A stretch of DNA of 64,000 nt, from positions 186,001-250,000 of the forward strand of contig NZ_WBWE01000005.1 in assembly GCF_008932435.1 (NCBI RefSeq), written 5' to 3'. The number at the start of each line of letters is the position of its first letter. The stretch's first letter is position 1. The notes below the pieces were generated by a model. That model saw only the letters and a list, made by a program, of their open reading frames with translations, ran no database searches and had not been told where the DNA came from. Made by a program: the position numbers and the translations under genes. The stretch is from Brucella pseudintermedia. Its GTDB lineage: Bacteria > Pseudomonadota > Alphaproteobacteria > Rhizobiales > Rhizobiaceae. This document shows, piece after piece, positions 8,021-16,790 of the stretch.

Positions 8021-9177
8021 GGCCTGTGCCCCTTGTGGCTCGACAGTGCCGCGAACCGTGCTTTCAGAAGACATTCCTCGTACTCCGCTTGCGCCGTGGA
8101 ATCGAAGACCACACCGCCCCCGACATTGAAGATCGCACGATTTTCATCCAGAAGCGAGATCGTGCGGATGGCAACGTTGAAACGCATGCGTCCGCTTGGT
8201 TCGATCCAGCCGAGCGAGCCGCAATAGATGTCTCGCGGCCCGGTCTCCAGCTTACGCAGGATTTCCATGGCGCTGATCTTCGGCGCGCCGGTGATCGAGC
8301 CGCACGGGAAGAGGGCGGCAAAAAGCGCGCGCAGGGACAGGTTTTCTTTCAGTCTGGCCCGCACGCGGCTGATCATCTGATGGACAGTGGGATAGGTTTC
8401 AACGCGAAAGAGTTCCGGCACGTCGAGCGAGCCTACTTCGCTGATGAGCGAAATATCATTGCGCAACAGATCGACAATCATGCGGTTTTCAGCCTGATTC
8501 TTGGGATCGTTCAGCAGAAACTGGCGGTTACGCTCGTCTTCTTCTGGCGTTGCGCCGCGCGGCATGGTGCCTTTCATCGGATGCGTTTCGATCCACCCGT
8601 CGCCATCGACCTCGAAGAAAAGTTCCGGCGATCGCGACAGGATGATCGGTCCACCGAGATCGCAATAGGTCGCGTAGCGAACCGGCTGACGCTTCGCGAG
8701 CATGTTGAACAGGACCAGCGGGTCGCCGTCCCATTCCGCGTGGATCGGGAAGGTTAGGTTGCCCTGATAGCAATCGCCTTCGCGCAAATGCTGGTGCAAG
8801 CGCTCGAAACGGGGCGCGTAGTCTTCGTACGACCATTGCGCGACCGGATTGCGCAGAAAGGTGGCATTGTCTTCGCTGTGGCCGTGCATTCGCTCATCGG
8901 ACGGGCCGTCAAACACGCCGAAGCAGAGAAGCGGCGCATGGCGCCCCTCCGGAAGAAGCGGTTTGAGCTTGGGTTCGAGAAGATAGCCAGCCTCATAGGA
9001 AAGATAGCCCGCAAGCCACTTTCCGGCCTTGTGCGCCTCTTGCATAGCATCCCATGCCGGATCGAACTCCTCCGGCGTGTCGGCGCGGATGATCGCCGAG
9101 GGGGCCGCGAACAGCACGTCGCGGCCCGCCTTGTCGTCCCGAAAGAGAATAAGCGGTTTGTTACCCGGCTGGGCCAC
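8017..9177 (-). CDS. pabB: Aminodeoxychorismate synthase component I
   Basis: Chorismate-binding enzyme of 386 aa that aminates chorismate to 4-amino-4-deoxychorismate for folate. The C-terminal chorismate-binding domain (about residues 120-380) shows CYQGNLTFPI, SRSPELFFEVD, HPMKGTMPRGATPEED, AENRMIVDLLRND and FPCGSITGAPKISAMEIL. The short N-terminal part is typical of the stand-alone PabB group that pairs with a class IV aminotransferase, and that gene overlaps its 3' end by GTGA. The start is GTG (MAQPGNKPL), 8 nt after the upstream peptidase stop. No glutamine amidotransferase (PabA) is encoded here, so ammonia must come from a shared TrpG/PabA elsewhere. Confidence 0.93.
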   Translation of the reverse strand: MAQPGNKPLILFRDDKAGRDVLFAAPSAIIRADTPEEFDPAWDAMQEAHKAGKWLAGYLSYEAGYLLEPKLKPLLPEGRHAPLLCFGVFDGPSDERMHGHSEDNATFLRNPVAQWSYEDYAPRFERLHQHLREGDCYQGNLTFPIHAEWDGDPLVLFNMLAKRQPVRYATYCDLGGPIILSRSPELFFEVDGDGWIETHPMKGTMPRGATPEEDERNRQFLLNDPKNQAENRMIVDLLRNDISLISEVGSLDVPELFRVETYPTVHQMISRVRARLKENLSLRALFAALFPCGSITGAPKISAMEILRKLETGPRDIYCGSLGWIEPSGRMRFNVAIRTISLLDENRAIFNVGGGVVFDSTAQAEYEECLLKARFAALSSHKGHRP

Positions 9178-9185
9178 AGGTTTGC

Positions 9186-11048
9186 TCAGTCTTCCATGGC
9201 TTCGAGTTCATCGATGATGCCTTCGATCACCGACAGGCCCTTGCTCCAGAAGTCCGGATCGGTTGCATCGAGGCCAAATGGCGCAAGCAATTCCTTGTGG
9301 TGCTTGGTGCCGCCAGCCTTCAGCATGTCGAAATACTTCTGCTGGAAGCCCTGTTCGGAGTTCTGGTAAACCGCATAGAGCGAATTCACGAGGCAATCAC
9401 CGAAAGCATAGGCATAGACATAGAACGGCGAATGGATGAAATGCGGGATATAGGTCCAGAAGGTCTCGTAACCCGGATTGAGATTGACGGCATCGCCAAG
9501 GCTTTCGCGCTGCACATCCATCCAGATTTCACCGATGCGTTCCGCGGTCAGTTCGCCTTCACGGCGCTCGGTGTGGACACGGCGCTCGAACTGATAGAAG
9601 GCGATCTGGCGCACGACCGTATTGATCATGTCCTCGGCCTTCTGCGCCAGCATGGCCTTGCGCTCACGCTTGTCCTTCGTCGCGGCCAGCAGCGAGCGGA
9701 AAGTCAGCATTTCACCGAACACGGATGCGGTTTCTGCGAGCGTCAGCGGGGTTGAGGCCATCAGCGCGCCCTGACTGCCCGCCAGAACCTGATGCACGCC
9801 ATGACCCAGCTCATGCGCCAGCGTCATCACATCGCGCGGCTTGCCCATATAGTTGAGCAGCACATAAGGATGCGCCGATGGCACGGTCGGATGCGCGAAC
9901 GCGCCCGGTGCCTTGCCGGGACGGACTGGCGCATCAATCCAGTTCCTGTCGAAAAACTTCTTCGCGATCTCGGCCATTTCCGGCGCGAAATTGCCATAGG
10001 CGGAAAGGACGGTTTCGCGTGCCTTGTCCCATGGGATCAGCGCCTGTGGCGTTTCCGGCAACGGGGCGTTGCGATCCCAGTTTTCGAGCTTTTCAAGGCC
10101 GAGCCACTTGGCTTTCAGCCTGTAATAGCGGTGCGACAGGCGCGGATAGGCATCCTCCACCGCCTTGGCAAGCGCATCCACCACGTCCCGCTCGACGCGG
10201 TTGGCGAGGTGGCGGCTATCGGCGATGTCCTGAAAACCGCGCCAGCGATCGGAGATTTCCTTGTCCTTGGCAAGCGTGTTGGTGATCAGAGTGAAGGTGC
10301 GCAGATTGGCCGCGAAGGTCTTTGCCAGTGCTTCCGATGCCTTCTTGCGTACAGCGCCGTCAGCGTCCTGAAGCATGTTCAAGGTCGGCTCGATGCTCAG
10401 TTCCTTGCCGTCGATTTCAAAACGAAGCCCCGACATGGTTTCATCGAACAGCCGGTTCCAGGCGCTGTAGCCGGTGACTGACTTTTCATGGAAAAGCTGC
10501 TCCAGCTTGTCGTCAAGCTGGTACGGCTTGTCGAGGCGCAGATCGTTGAGCCATGGTCGGTAATGGCCGATGGCTGCATTGTCGTTCATCGCTTTTTCCA
10601 GAACGGCATCATCAATGCGGTTCAGTTCCAGGCCGAAGAAAATGAGGTACGTGCTGGCGTCGGTCAGCTTTTGCTGCGTATCGCCGAAAAGCTTCATCCG
10701 CTTCGGGTCGGTGGTGTCGCCGTAGTAATAAAGGCCAGCGAAAGAGCCGATGCGGCCCATGAGCTCATCAAGTGCCTCAAATTCCCTGATCGCATCGGCA
10801 AAGTTGCCGCCACTGGGCTTGGCCGCTTCATCGCCGAGCTTGCCCTTCCAGCGTTCTTCAAAGGCCGCGGCATCCTTTATGGCCTTCTCGATATCGCTTT
10901 TCAGCTCCGGGCTGTCGGCTAATGGATAAAGATCGGCCAGATTCCATTCCGGCAGAGTACCGAGATTAGCCTTTTCGCCTGCTGCCGCATCGCTGGCAGG
11001 CGCATGCAAAACTTTGTTGAAGGAAACGGATTCTGAAAAACGGGTCAT
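9186..11048 (-). CDS. pepF: M3 family oligoendopeptidase F
   Basis: Cytosolic zinc metallopeptidase of 620 aa that degrades oligopeptides. The zinc motif HELGHGVH is around residue 412, with the downstream EMLTF glutamate segment. The N-terminus TLPEWNLADLYPLADSPEL is characteristic of the PepF/M3B clan, and the C-terminal segment HFIHSPFYVYAYAFGDCLV is also typical. The start is the ATG at 11048, with GGAGA 7 nt upstream. The frame is open to 11339, but that extension runs through a palindromic repeat and reads as low-quality sequence. Probably the first gene of an operon with pabB and pabC. Confidence 0.93.
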   Translation of the reverse strand: MTRFSESVSFNKVLHAPASDAAAGEKANLGTLPEWNLADLYPLADSPELKSDIEKAIKDAAAFEERWKGKLGDEAAKPSGGNFADAIREFEALDELMGRIGSFAGLYYYGDTTDPKRMKLFGDTQQKLTDASTYLIFFGLELNRIDDAVLEKAMNDNAAIGHYRPWLNDLRLDKPYQLDDKLEQLFHEKSVTGYSAWNRLFDETMSGLRFEIDGKELSIEPTLNMLQDADGAVRKKASEALAKTFAANLRTFTLITNTLAKDKEISDRWRGFQDIADSRHLANRVERDVVDALAKAVEDAYPRLSHRYYRLKAKWLGLEKLENWDRNAPLPETPQALIPWDKARETVLSAYGNFAPEMAEIAKKFFDRNWIDAPVRPGKAPGAFAHPTVPSAHPYVLLNYMGKPRDVMTLAHELGHGVHQVLAGSQGALMASTPLTLAETASVFGEMLTFRSLLAATKDKRERKAMLAQKAEDMINTVVRQIAFYQFERRVHTERREGELTAERIGEIWMDVQRESLGDAVNLNPGYETFWTYIPHFIHSPFYVYAYAFGDCLVNSLYAVYQNSEQGFQQKYFDMLKAGGTKHHKELLAPFGLDATDPDFWSKGLSVIEGIIDELEAMED

Positions 11049-11060
11049 GAACATTCTCCA

Positions 11061-11166
11061 AGAGCATTTCCAGAAAAAGTGCGAAGCGGTTTTTCGTCGG
11101 ATAATGCGTACAACCAAACAGACAGAGCGGCGCCGCGATCCGGCGCCAGCCGGAGCCGCTCTGTCA
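11061..11166. repeat. Interspersed palindromic repeat, copy 2 (reverse orientation)
   Basis: It begins AGAGCATTTCCAG, followed by AAAAAGTGCGAAGCGGTTTT, the reverse complement of the core seen at 2441-2489 and 36457-36558. It ends with a GC-rich hairpin (CAGAGCGGCGCC with CCGGAGCCGCTCTG). It sits just upstream of the pepF start. The rest of the gap to 11457 is AT-richer and probably holds the promoters of pepF and of the regulator gene. Confidence 0.7.
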
Positions 11167-11457
11167 AGCTCCTTCTCGCATGTCTTGTCATGATCGCCAA
11201 GAGGTGGGAAAAGGGCTTCGATCATTTGTGAGGGCTTGCCCCTCCAGACTGACGAATAATCAGACTGGCGAAGAAGCGGATGGTCGACGCAGGAAATGAA
11301 TTCAGGATACAAATTTTGTGAAATGGGACACTGAGGCACATTTTAGTACCTTGCATTCACCGAAGGCTTGCCACCAAATAACGCGCCTAGAATACGAGAC
11401 ATTTAAACTGTTTAAGTATTTCGGGCGCGGGAACTCCATAGGTGTTGATAACTGTTA

Positions 11458-12963
11458 ATGGCCACGCGCATACTCATAGCGGATGACGATCCGATCCATC
11501 GACGCAATCTGGAAGCGATAGTCATGCGCATGGGCTATCGGACCATTCTGGCGGATGGCGGGGCCAGTGCACTCAGCTTCGTCGGCCAGCGCAAGGATAT
11601 TGTCCTTATGCTGCTCGATCTGTCGATGCCGGATATGGATGGACTGACCGTCCTGCGGCGCATGCGCGAAGCTGGGAGCAGCGTTCCGGTGATCGTTCTC
11701 GTCCAGAACGACGATCTCCAGCCGGTTCTCCAGGCCATAAAAATGGGTGCGGTCGATTTCGTGACCAAGCCGGTCGCCTTCGAGCGCGTGCAGGTTTCCG
11801 TTTCCAATGTGCTGAAGATCGATGCGCTGACGCAGGAAATCCGCCGCGCCCGCTCTTCCCTGAAAGCCCATCTGACGCTTTCCGATATGGCGATCAAAAG
11901 CCCGGAGATGGAACGGGTCGGCATTCTGGCGCGCCGGGCTTCGGCGCTGGACGCGCCGCTCTTGATCGAGGGAGAGCCCGGCAGCGGCAAGGAGACGCTG
12001 GCGCGCGCCATTTGCAGCGGCAGCGTCCGCTGGCGCGGTCCTTTCGTGACGGTCGACTGTCGCACCCTTACGGTGGACAATGCCGACGAAGTTTTTTTCG
12101 GTGTTTCAACAGCACGCCGCGACCGCCGGGACGGCGATGCGCTTAGCAGTCTGGGAAAGCTTGCGGAAGCCGATGGCGGCACGCTTTTCCTCGACGAAGT
12201 CGGCGCGCTGCCGCGCCACACGCAGATCAAGCTTTTTGCCGCGATGCAATCCGGCCAGTTCGAAACCGGCGGCGAGCGCACGCTTTCCAACGCGCGCATC
12301 ATGGCATCGAACAGCCGCCCGCTGGCAGAACTTGTCGACATGGGACGTTTTCACGCCGGGCTTTACCACCTGCTTGGCTCCTTTGCCGTAACCATGCCGC
12401 CCTTGCGCAATCGTCCGGAAGATATTCCGATCCTCCTGCATCAGTTCATGATGCGCTTTGTCAGCGAGGAGCGGATGGGGCATATCACCGGCATCGCCAC
12501 CCATGCGCTGGAAAAGCTGAAGGCCTACCATTGGCCCGGCAATGTGCGGGAACTGAAAAATGCCGTTTACCGTGCTGTGATCCTCTGCGACACTGGCGAG
12601 CTGACAGCGGGTGATTTCGCGCAGATCGGTGCCGGCAGCGAGGCTGCAAGGTCCGTACAGCAATCCGCCCGGTTTAACCTTGTCGATCAGGATCTAGGCG
12701 TGACTTCGGCCGGTCTGTTCAGTGGAATAGACGGGACCGGCGAGGTTCGCACGCTTGCTGCAGCCGAGGAGGAAATGATCCGGTTCGCAATCGCCCATTA
12801 TGATGGACAGATCAGCGAAGTCGCCCGGCGTCTGGGCATCGGAAGAACCACGCTTTACCGCAAGCTGAAGGAATATGGCATCGATGTGGCGTCGATCTCC
12901 GGCAAGGGATCGGGGGGCGAGGAAGAGGCCGATATCACCCCTTTCAACCGTATCGCGGGCTGA
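11458..12963 (+). CDS. Response regulator with AAA+ and Fis-type DNA-binding domains, lacking the GAFTGA motif
   Basis: A 501-aa NtrC-like architecture. The receiver domain (1-120) has Asp54 in LLDLSMPDMDG, acidic residues D10/D11 and Lys104 (TKP); the usual Thr/Ser switch near residue 82 is Val. The AAA+ domain (about 145-385) has Walker A GEPGSGKE at 172-179, Walker B GGTLFLDEVG and LRNRPEDIPIL. The C-terminal Fis-type HTH (about 450-485) has SEVARRLGIGRTTLYRKL. Where sigma-54 activators have GAFTGA, between FFG and LAEADGG, this protein reads VSTARRDRRDGDALSSLG. It is therefore probably not a standard sigma-54 activator. No histidine kinase gene is adjacent. A DUF882 gene lies downstream. 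Confidence 0.88.
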   Translation: MATRILIADDDPIHRRNLEAIVMRMGYRTILADGGASALSFVGQRKDIVLMLLDLSMPDMDGLTVLRRMREAGSSVPVIVLVQNDDLQPVLQAIKMGAVDFVTKPVAFERVQVSVSNVLKIDALTQEIRRARSSLKAHLTLSDMAIKSPEMERVGILARRASALDAPLLIEGEPGSGKETLARAICSGSVRWRGPFVTVDCRTLTVDNADEVFFGVSTARRDRRDGDALSSLGKLAEADGGTLFLDEVGALPRHTQIKLFAAMQSGQFETGGERTLSNARIMASNSRPLAELVDMGRFHAGLYHLLGSFAVTMPPLRNRPEDIPILLHQFMMRFVSEERMGHITGIATHALEKLKAYHWPGNVRELKNAVYRAVILCDTGELTAGDFAQIGAGSEAARSVQQSARFNLVDQDLGVTSAGLFSGIDGTGEVRTLAAAEEEMIRFAIAHYDGQISEVARRLGIGRTTLYRKLKEYGIDVASISGKGSGGEEEADITPFNRIAG

Positions 12964-13272
12964 CCCATTTCACCTAACATACTGAATTTCAGACGTTTAT
13001 CATGGACAGCCTGTCGGTGCTCGCAGGTACTGTTGCGAATTAAAGACTGTTAATAATTTTTTTACCATGGCGAAAATAGGTGCACGTGTGTGGCTTTTTT
13101 GCCATGGTGTCTCCTCATTTGTTGTTCACTAAGCGTCCATTAACCATTAAATCCGACAATCGGAGTTCGAGCGGAACTGGGGCGCAGGCTTTTTGTGACA
13201 CCACAAAGAAAGCCCTGAGGGAAGCCTGGAGAATGCCTCTGGGGGCGGAAAACGGTAAGGCGATACGATTCG
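12964..13272. promoter_or_regulatory. 309-nt regulatory gap before the DUF882 gene, with two inverted repeats
   Basis: ACCATGGC at 13064-13071 is complementary to GCCATGGT at 13101-13108, and A/T runs inside the arms extend the pairing. A second hairpin pairs GGCTTT...TTGTG from 13187 with CACAAAGAAAGCC at 13202-13214. A T-run (13057-13063) precedes the first repeat. No gene is recognised here. These elements may be an operator, a terminator for the upstream regulator gene, or a leader of the DUF882 gene. Confidence 0.4.
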
Positions 13273-15255
13273 ATGAGCAGCATATCGACCATTAAAGCGC
13301 GCTTTGCGAAGGTGTGGACCGGAATAAAGGCCAGGATGAAGGTATCCGCGTCCGTTCCGTCTGCCCTTGCCGTCGCTGCGGCTGTCCTGGCGCTGTCTCC
13401 CGCGCAGGCATCGGCTGAAACCCGCTCTCTCAAGCTCTATTACGTTCATACCGGTGAAAAGGCGGAGATCGTCTTCAAGAGAAATGGGCGCTTCGATGCG
13501 CAGGGTCTGAAGAAGCTGAACGTTTTCCTGCGTGACTGGCGCCGCAACGAGCCGACCAAGATGGACCCGCGCCTGTTCGATCTGATCTGGCAGGTTTATC
13601 GCTCCACCGGCTCCAGCCAGTATATTACCGTCGTCTCCGCTTACCGTTCGCCGGCAACCAACGCCATGCTGCGTTCGCGTTCCGCGAATACCGGCGTCGC
13701 CAAGAAGAGCCAGCACATGCTTGGCCGCGCGATGGACTTCTACATTCCCGGCGTTCCTCTGGCGAAGCTGCGCGGCATCGGCATGCGCTACCAGATCGGC
13801 GGCGTCGGCTATTATCCGCGTTCCGGCTCGCCTTTCGTCCATATGGATGTCGGCAATGTCCGCTCCTGGCCGCGCATGAGCCGCCGCGAACTGCTCGCGC
13901 TGTTCCCGGATGGCAAAACCGCGCATCTTCCGGCGGACGGCAAGCCACTGCCCGGTTATGAGCAGGCGCTGGCCATGATCGAAAAACGCAAGGCTGGCGG
14001 CGGAGAGGTCATGGTGGCCAGCAACTCATCGCCTCGTCGCAGCAAGAGCCTGTTCGGCGCGCTGTTCGGCGGCGGCGCTGATGAAGAAGAAGAAAGCGGC
14101 GGTGAAGTAAGCGCTCCACCGGCTTCCGCACGTCCTGCTCGCGCGGTGCCTGCGCGTCAGGCCCCGGCGGCTCCGGAAGAGCCGGTCCAGCAGCCGCGTG
14201 AAACGATGGTTGCCGCCTTGCCTGCCCGCGAGGCTCCCGTGCCGATGCAGGCGCCGCGTCCGGAAGCGGGGCTCGATGCCCAGGCACAGGCCGCAGCGGA
14301 AGTTCCGGTGGCCGCGCTCAACGTTCCGATTCCGGCCCGCAAACCGGCGATGGCGCCGCAGGATGCCGTGGCGCTTGCCGCAGCCGAACCTGCCGACGCT
14401 GCAGCCGCCGCTCGCGCTGCCGTGGATGCAAACACGGTTCAGGTTGCCGATGCCGGCGTGCCGTCGTCGCTGATGAACGGTTTTGTGCCGGTACCGTCGG
14501 CGCGGCCGCAGCTTGAGACGGATAATATGCAACTCGCCGCCGCGGTGATTCCGACAGCCCGTCCGATGCGCCCGGGCGAAAAACCTGCCGAGAGCGGCCA
14601 GGATGCGATTGCCGCGCTCGTCAACAGCGAGCAGGCCGAGCCGACACAAGTCGCCGAGGCTGGCAATGTTGACGTGCCGCAGCCGGGTGAAACGGCAGCT
14701 TTCCCGCTGCCGAAGGAAGCGCCGCGCGCCAACACACAGCTTGCCCTGCTTTCCAAGAAGGATGAGATCGGCGAGCTGATAGCACCGCCTTCCGACGATT
14801 ATTATGACAGCAAGCCGGTTGCTGACGCCGCTCCGAAGCAGGCTCCGGCACCTGTACAGACGGCTTCGGTGGCCCGCACCGCGCCAGCCAAGGCGACTGC
14901 GACGGCTTCTGCCGCTGTCCATAAGAAGGCTGCGGCGATTGGCAAGGCCGCCGAGACGGGCGTTCGCGCCACGGCAAAGGGTGGGCGCTACGTCGCCAAG
15001 GCCCAATCCACACCGCGTGCGGTGGTTCAGCCTGCCGTGATCCCCGCTTCTGAAGTTGCCCTGTCGACGGAATCCGTTTCCAGCGCTGTGCCGGTGACCA
15101 ACCCGGTTCTCCGCAACGATGCGCTGCGTTCCGCTCCCGCCATGGTCTATACGGCAGGCTTCCAGCGCGGCAATCTGCCGACCGAACGCGCCAACCAGTT
15201 CAGCGGCAGTGCTGTTACCTTCCTGACGGTGGCGAAGTTTACCGAAACCAACTGA
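13273..15255 (+). CDS. Secreted DUF882 / M15-like peptidase domain protein with a long disordered tail
   Basis: A 660-aa protein. A signal peptide ends near residue 50 (LSPAQASA). A DUF882 (M15_2, YcbK-like) domain spans about 52-225, with VVSAYRSPATNAML, SQHMLGRAMDFYIPG and SPFVHMDVG supplying the His/Asp zinc ligands expected of D-Ala-D-Ala-type peptidases. The remaining ~430 residues are Ala/Pro-rich low complexity with repeated PxPxARP-like and VPxARPQ/IPTARP units. The domain suggests periplasmic peptidoglycan or envelope processing. No catalytic activity is proven for this subfamily. A clear terminator follows. The next gene is convergent. Confidence 0.85.
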   Translation: MSSISTIKARFAKVWTGIKARMKVSASVPSALAVAAAVLALSPAQASAETRSLKLYYVHTGEKAEIVFKRNGRFDAQGLKKLNVFLRDWRRNEPTKMDPRLFDLIWQVYRSTGSSQYITVVSAYRSPATNAMLRSRSANTGVAKKSQHMLGRAMDFYIPGVPLAKLRGIGMRYQIGGVGYYPRSGSPFVHMDVGNVRSWPRMSRRELLALFPDGKTAHLPADGKPLPGYEQALAMIEKRKAGGGEVMVASNSSPRRSKSLFGALFGGGADEEEESGGEVSAPPASARPARAVPARQAPAAPEEPVQQPRETMVAALPAREAPVPMQAPRPEAGLDAQAQAAAEVPVAALNVPIPARKPAMAPQDAVALAAAEPADAAAAARAAVDANTVQVADAGVPSSLMNGFVPVPSARPQLETDNMQLAAAVIPTARPMRPGEKPAESGQDAIAALVNSEQAEPTQVAEAGNVDVPQPGETAAFPLPKEAPRANTQLALLSKKDEIGELIAPPSDDYYDSKPVADAAPKQAPAPVQTASVARTAPAKATATASAAVHKKAAAIGKAAETGVRATAKGGRYVAKAQSTPRAVVQPAVIPASEVALSTESVSSAVPVTNPVLRNDALRSAPAMVYTAGFQRGNLPTERANQFSGSAVTFLTVAKFTETN

Positions 15256-15285
15256 TTATCGGTCAGATCATAACAAACCGAAAGA

Positions 15286-15309
15286 AAAGGGGCCCGAAAG
15301 AGCCCCTTT
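15286..15309. terminator. Bidirectional rho-independent terminator between the DUF882 gene and eda
   Basis: AAAGGGGC at 15286-15293 pairs perfectly with GCCCCTTT at 15302-15309 around an 8-nt loop. An A-rich stretch lies on the left and ATTATGTT on the right. It lies between two convergent genes. Confidence 0.85.
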
Positions 15310-15332
15310 ATTATGTTCCCATTTCGGCTTGA

Positions 15333-15971
15333 TCAGCCTTTCAGGCGAGCCGCTTCGCTCGCAAGCCCGGTAATAGCATCCCAATCACCTGCCTCGACCA
15401 GTTCCTTCGGTGCAACCCATGAGCCGCCGACACAGACAACGTTGGGCAGCGAGAGGTAATTTTTGGCATTGGCAAGGCTGATGCCGCCGGTCGGGCAGAA
15501 GACGGTTCCCGCGAGCGGCGAGGATAAAGCCTTCAGGAACGATGCGCCGCCGGCCTGTTCAGCGGGGAAGAATTTCAGATGGGTGTAGCCTTCCTCGCGG
15601 AGCGCCAGCATCTCGCTCGGCGTTATGGCGGCGGGCAGGAGCGGCACGTCGCTGTCATTGGCGGCTGCGACGATATACTTCGTTGCGCCGGGGCTGACGA
15701 TGAAGCGCGAACCGGCCTTCGCCGCATCCTCATACTGTTTGGCGTTGAGGATCGTTCCGGCTCCGACGATCGCTTCTGGAACTTCCGACGCTACCGCACG
15801 GATGGCATCAAGGGCCGCAGCCGTGCGCAAGGTGATCTCGATGGCGGGCAACCCGCCCTTGGCGAGCGCGCGCGCCAGCGGAACAGCATGTTCCACCCTG
15901 TCAATCAACAGAACCGGAATAACCGGCTGGCCTGTCATGATGGGAACGAGAAGGTCGGTTTTCTGGGACAT
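15333..15971 (-). CDS. eda: 2-dehydro-3-deoxy-phosphogluconate aldolase (KDPG/KHG aldolase)
   Basis: Class I aldolase of 212 aa that cleaves KDPG to pyruvate and glyceraldehyde-3-phosphate in the Entner-Doudoroff pathway. Seen in the sequence: PVIPVLLIDRVEHAV, AIEITLRTAAAL with the catalytic Glu, VGAGTILN, FIVSPGA and the Schiff-base lysine in HLKFFPAEQAGG, then FCPTGGI. Length matches the family (about 213). It stands alone on the minus strand. gnd (39759-41168), the competing pentose-phosphate enzyme, is elsewhere in the window. Confidence 0.95.
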   Translation of the reverse strand: MSQKTDLLVPIMTGQPVIPVLLIDRVEHAVPLARALAKGGLPAIEITLRTAAALDAIRAVASEVPEAIVGAGTILNAKQYEDAAKAGSRFIVSPGATKYIVAAANDSDVPLLPAAITPSEMLALREEGYTHLKFFPAEQAGGASFLKALSSPLAGTVFCPTGGISLANAKNYLSLPNVVCVGGSWVAPKELVEAGDWDAITGLASEAARLKG

Positions 15972-16048
15972 CGGCTTGCTCGGCTGTTGGAGTGATAAAT
16001 CGATTTAAATCGCTGCCGGCGGTTTGTCCACCGCCGAAAGCTAGCTCT

Positions 16049-16660
16049 TCATGCGGCTCTTTTAAGCGTGTCGAGCTGTTTTTGCCAGCGCTGATGGGCT
16101 TCGGCCATGCGCTTGTCATATTCGTTGCGGGCGAATGCAGGACCGTTGTAGCGACGCGCGAATTCCCGCCAGTTGCGATCCTTCAACACTTCAAGAAGCT
16201 CCGCCTTTTCGATGAAGCGCAGCATCAGCTTCGCTTGCCCGGCAACCGAACCGCGTGCTTCCGCCACAAGGTCGTCAACGGTCGCATAGCCAAGCCATTC
16301 CCAATGCGCGCCCATGACCTGCCCCAACCCCCAGGATGTGGATTCAAGCGCTGCCTTTTTGTTCAAGCCCATGGCGCGTTCGAGCAGAAGCCAGCGCTCG
16401 CCTTGGGATTTCGGATTGCGTATCTTTCCCGCAACCGGGGCTGACAGGCCGCTGCTCCTTGCATAGTCGCGCATGCGTCCGGAAAGCCTGCGGTCGAAAT
16501 AATGTCCCTCAAACCGGATGGCCGGTTCCTCGCCGCCATTGACGTTGTAAAGCGCGCGACCGCCGCTCTCGACTTCCGCAATTGCCAGCAAGGCGGCTGC
16601 ATCAATCTCCGCGTCCTTTGCCATTGTCGTCAGGGCTGCAATCGTTTGGCTGTCGAACAT
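16049..16660 (-). CDS. N-acetylmuramidase-family (DUF3380-like) protein
   Basis: A 203-aa protein without a signal peptide. The start MFDSQTIAALTTMAKDAEID, ALLAIAEVESGG (with the likely catalytic Glu), IRFEGHYFDRRL, ALESTSWGLGQVMGAHWEWLGY and FARRYNGPAF match the N-acetylmuramidase domain best known from phage endolysins (PF11860 type). The domain covers nearly the whole protein and there is no peptidoglycan-binding module. GGAG lies 6 nt before the ATG. There are no phage genes around it, so it is either a domesticated endolysin or a host muramidase. The substrate is inferred from the family. Confidence 0.78.
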   Translation of the reverse strand: MFDSQTIAALTTMAKDAEIDAAALLAIAEVESGGRALYNVNGGEEPAIRFEGHYFDRRLSGRMRDYARSSGLSAPVAGKIRNPKSQGERWLLLERAMGLNKKAALESTSWGLGQVMGAHWEWLGYATVDDLVAEARGSVAGQAKLMLRFIEKAELLEVLKDRNWREFARRYNGPAFARNEYDKRMAEAHQRWQKQLDTLKRAA

Positions 16661-16790
16661 CTATTGCTCCTCGAAAGTTGATCTCCAAGACCGATTTTGG
16701 GGCGACTTCGACGCATGAGGATAAAGTGGACTTGAATTCGCCGTTTGCGGGGATTAGTTGCGAGGTGAATTTTCAAAGAAGACAGAACCG

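Noticed and set aside
11049-11339. N-terminal extension of the oligopeptidase (97 codons)
   Set aside because: Runs through a palindromic repeat and beyond the ribosome site GGAGA; family N-terminus begins shortly after the ATG at 11048.
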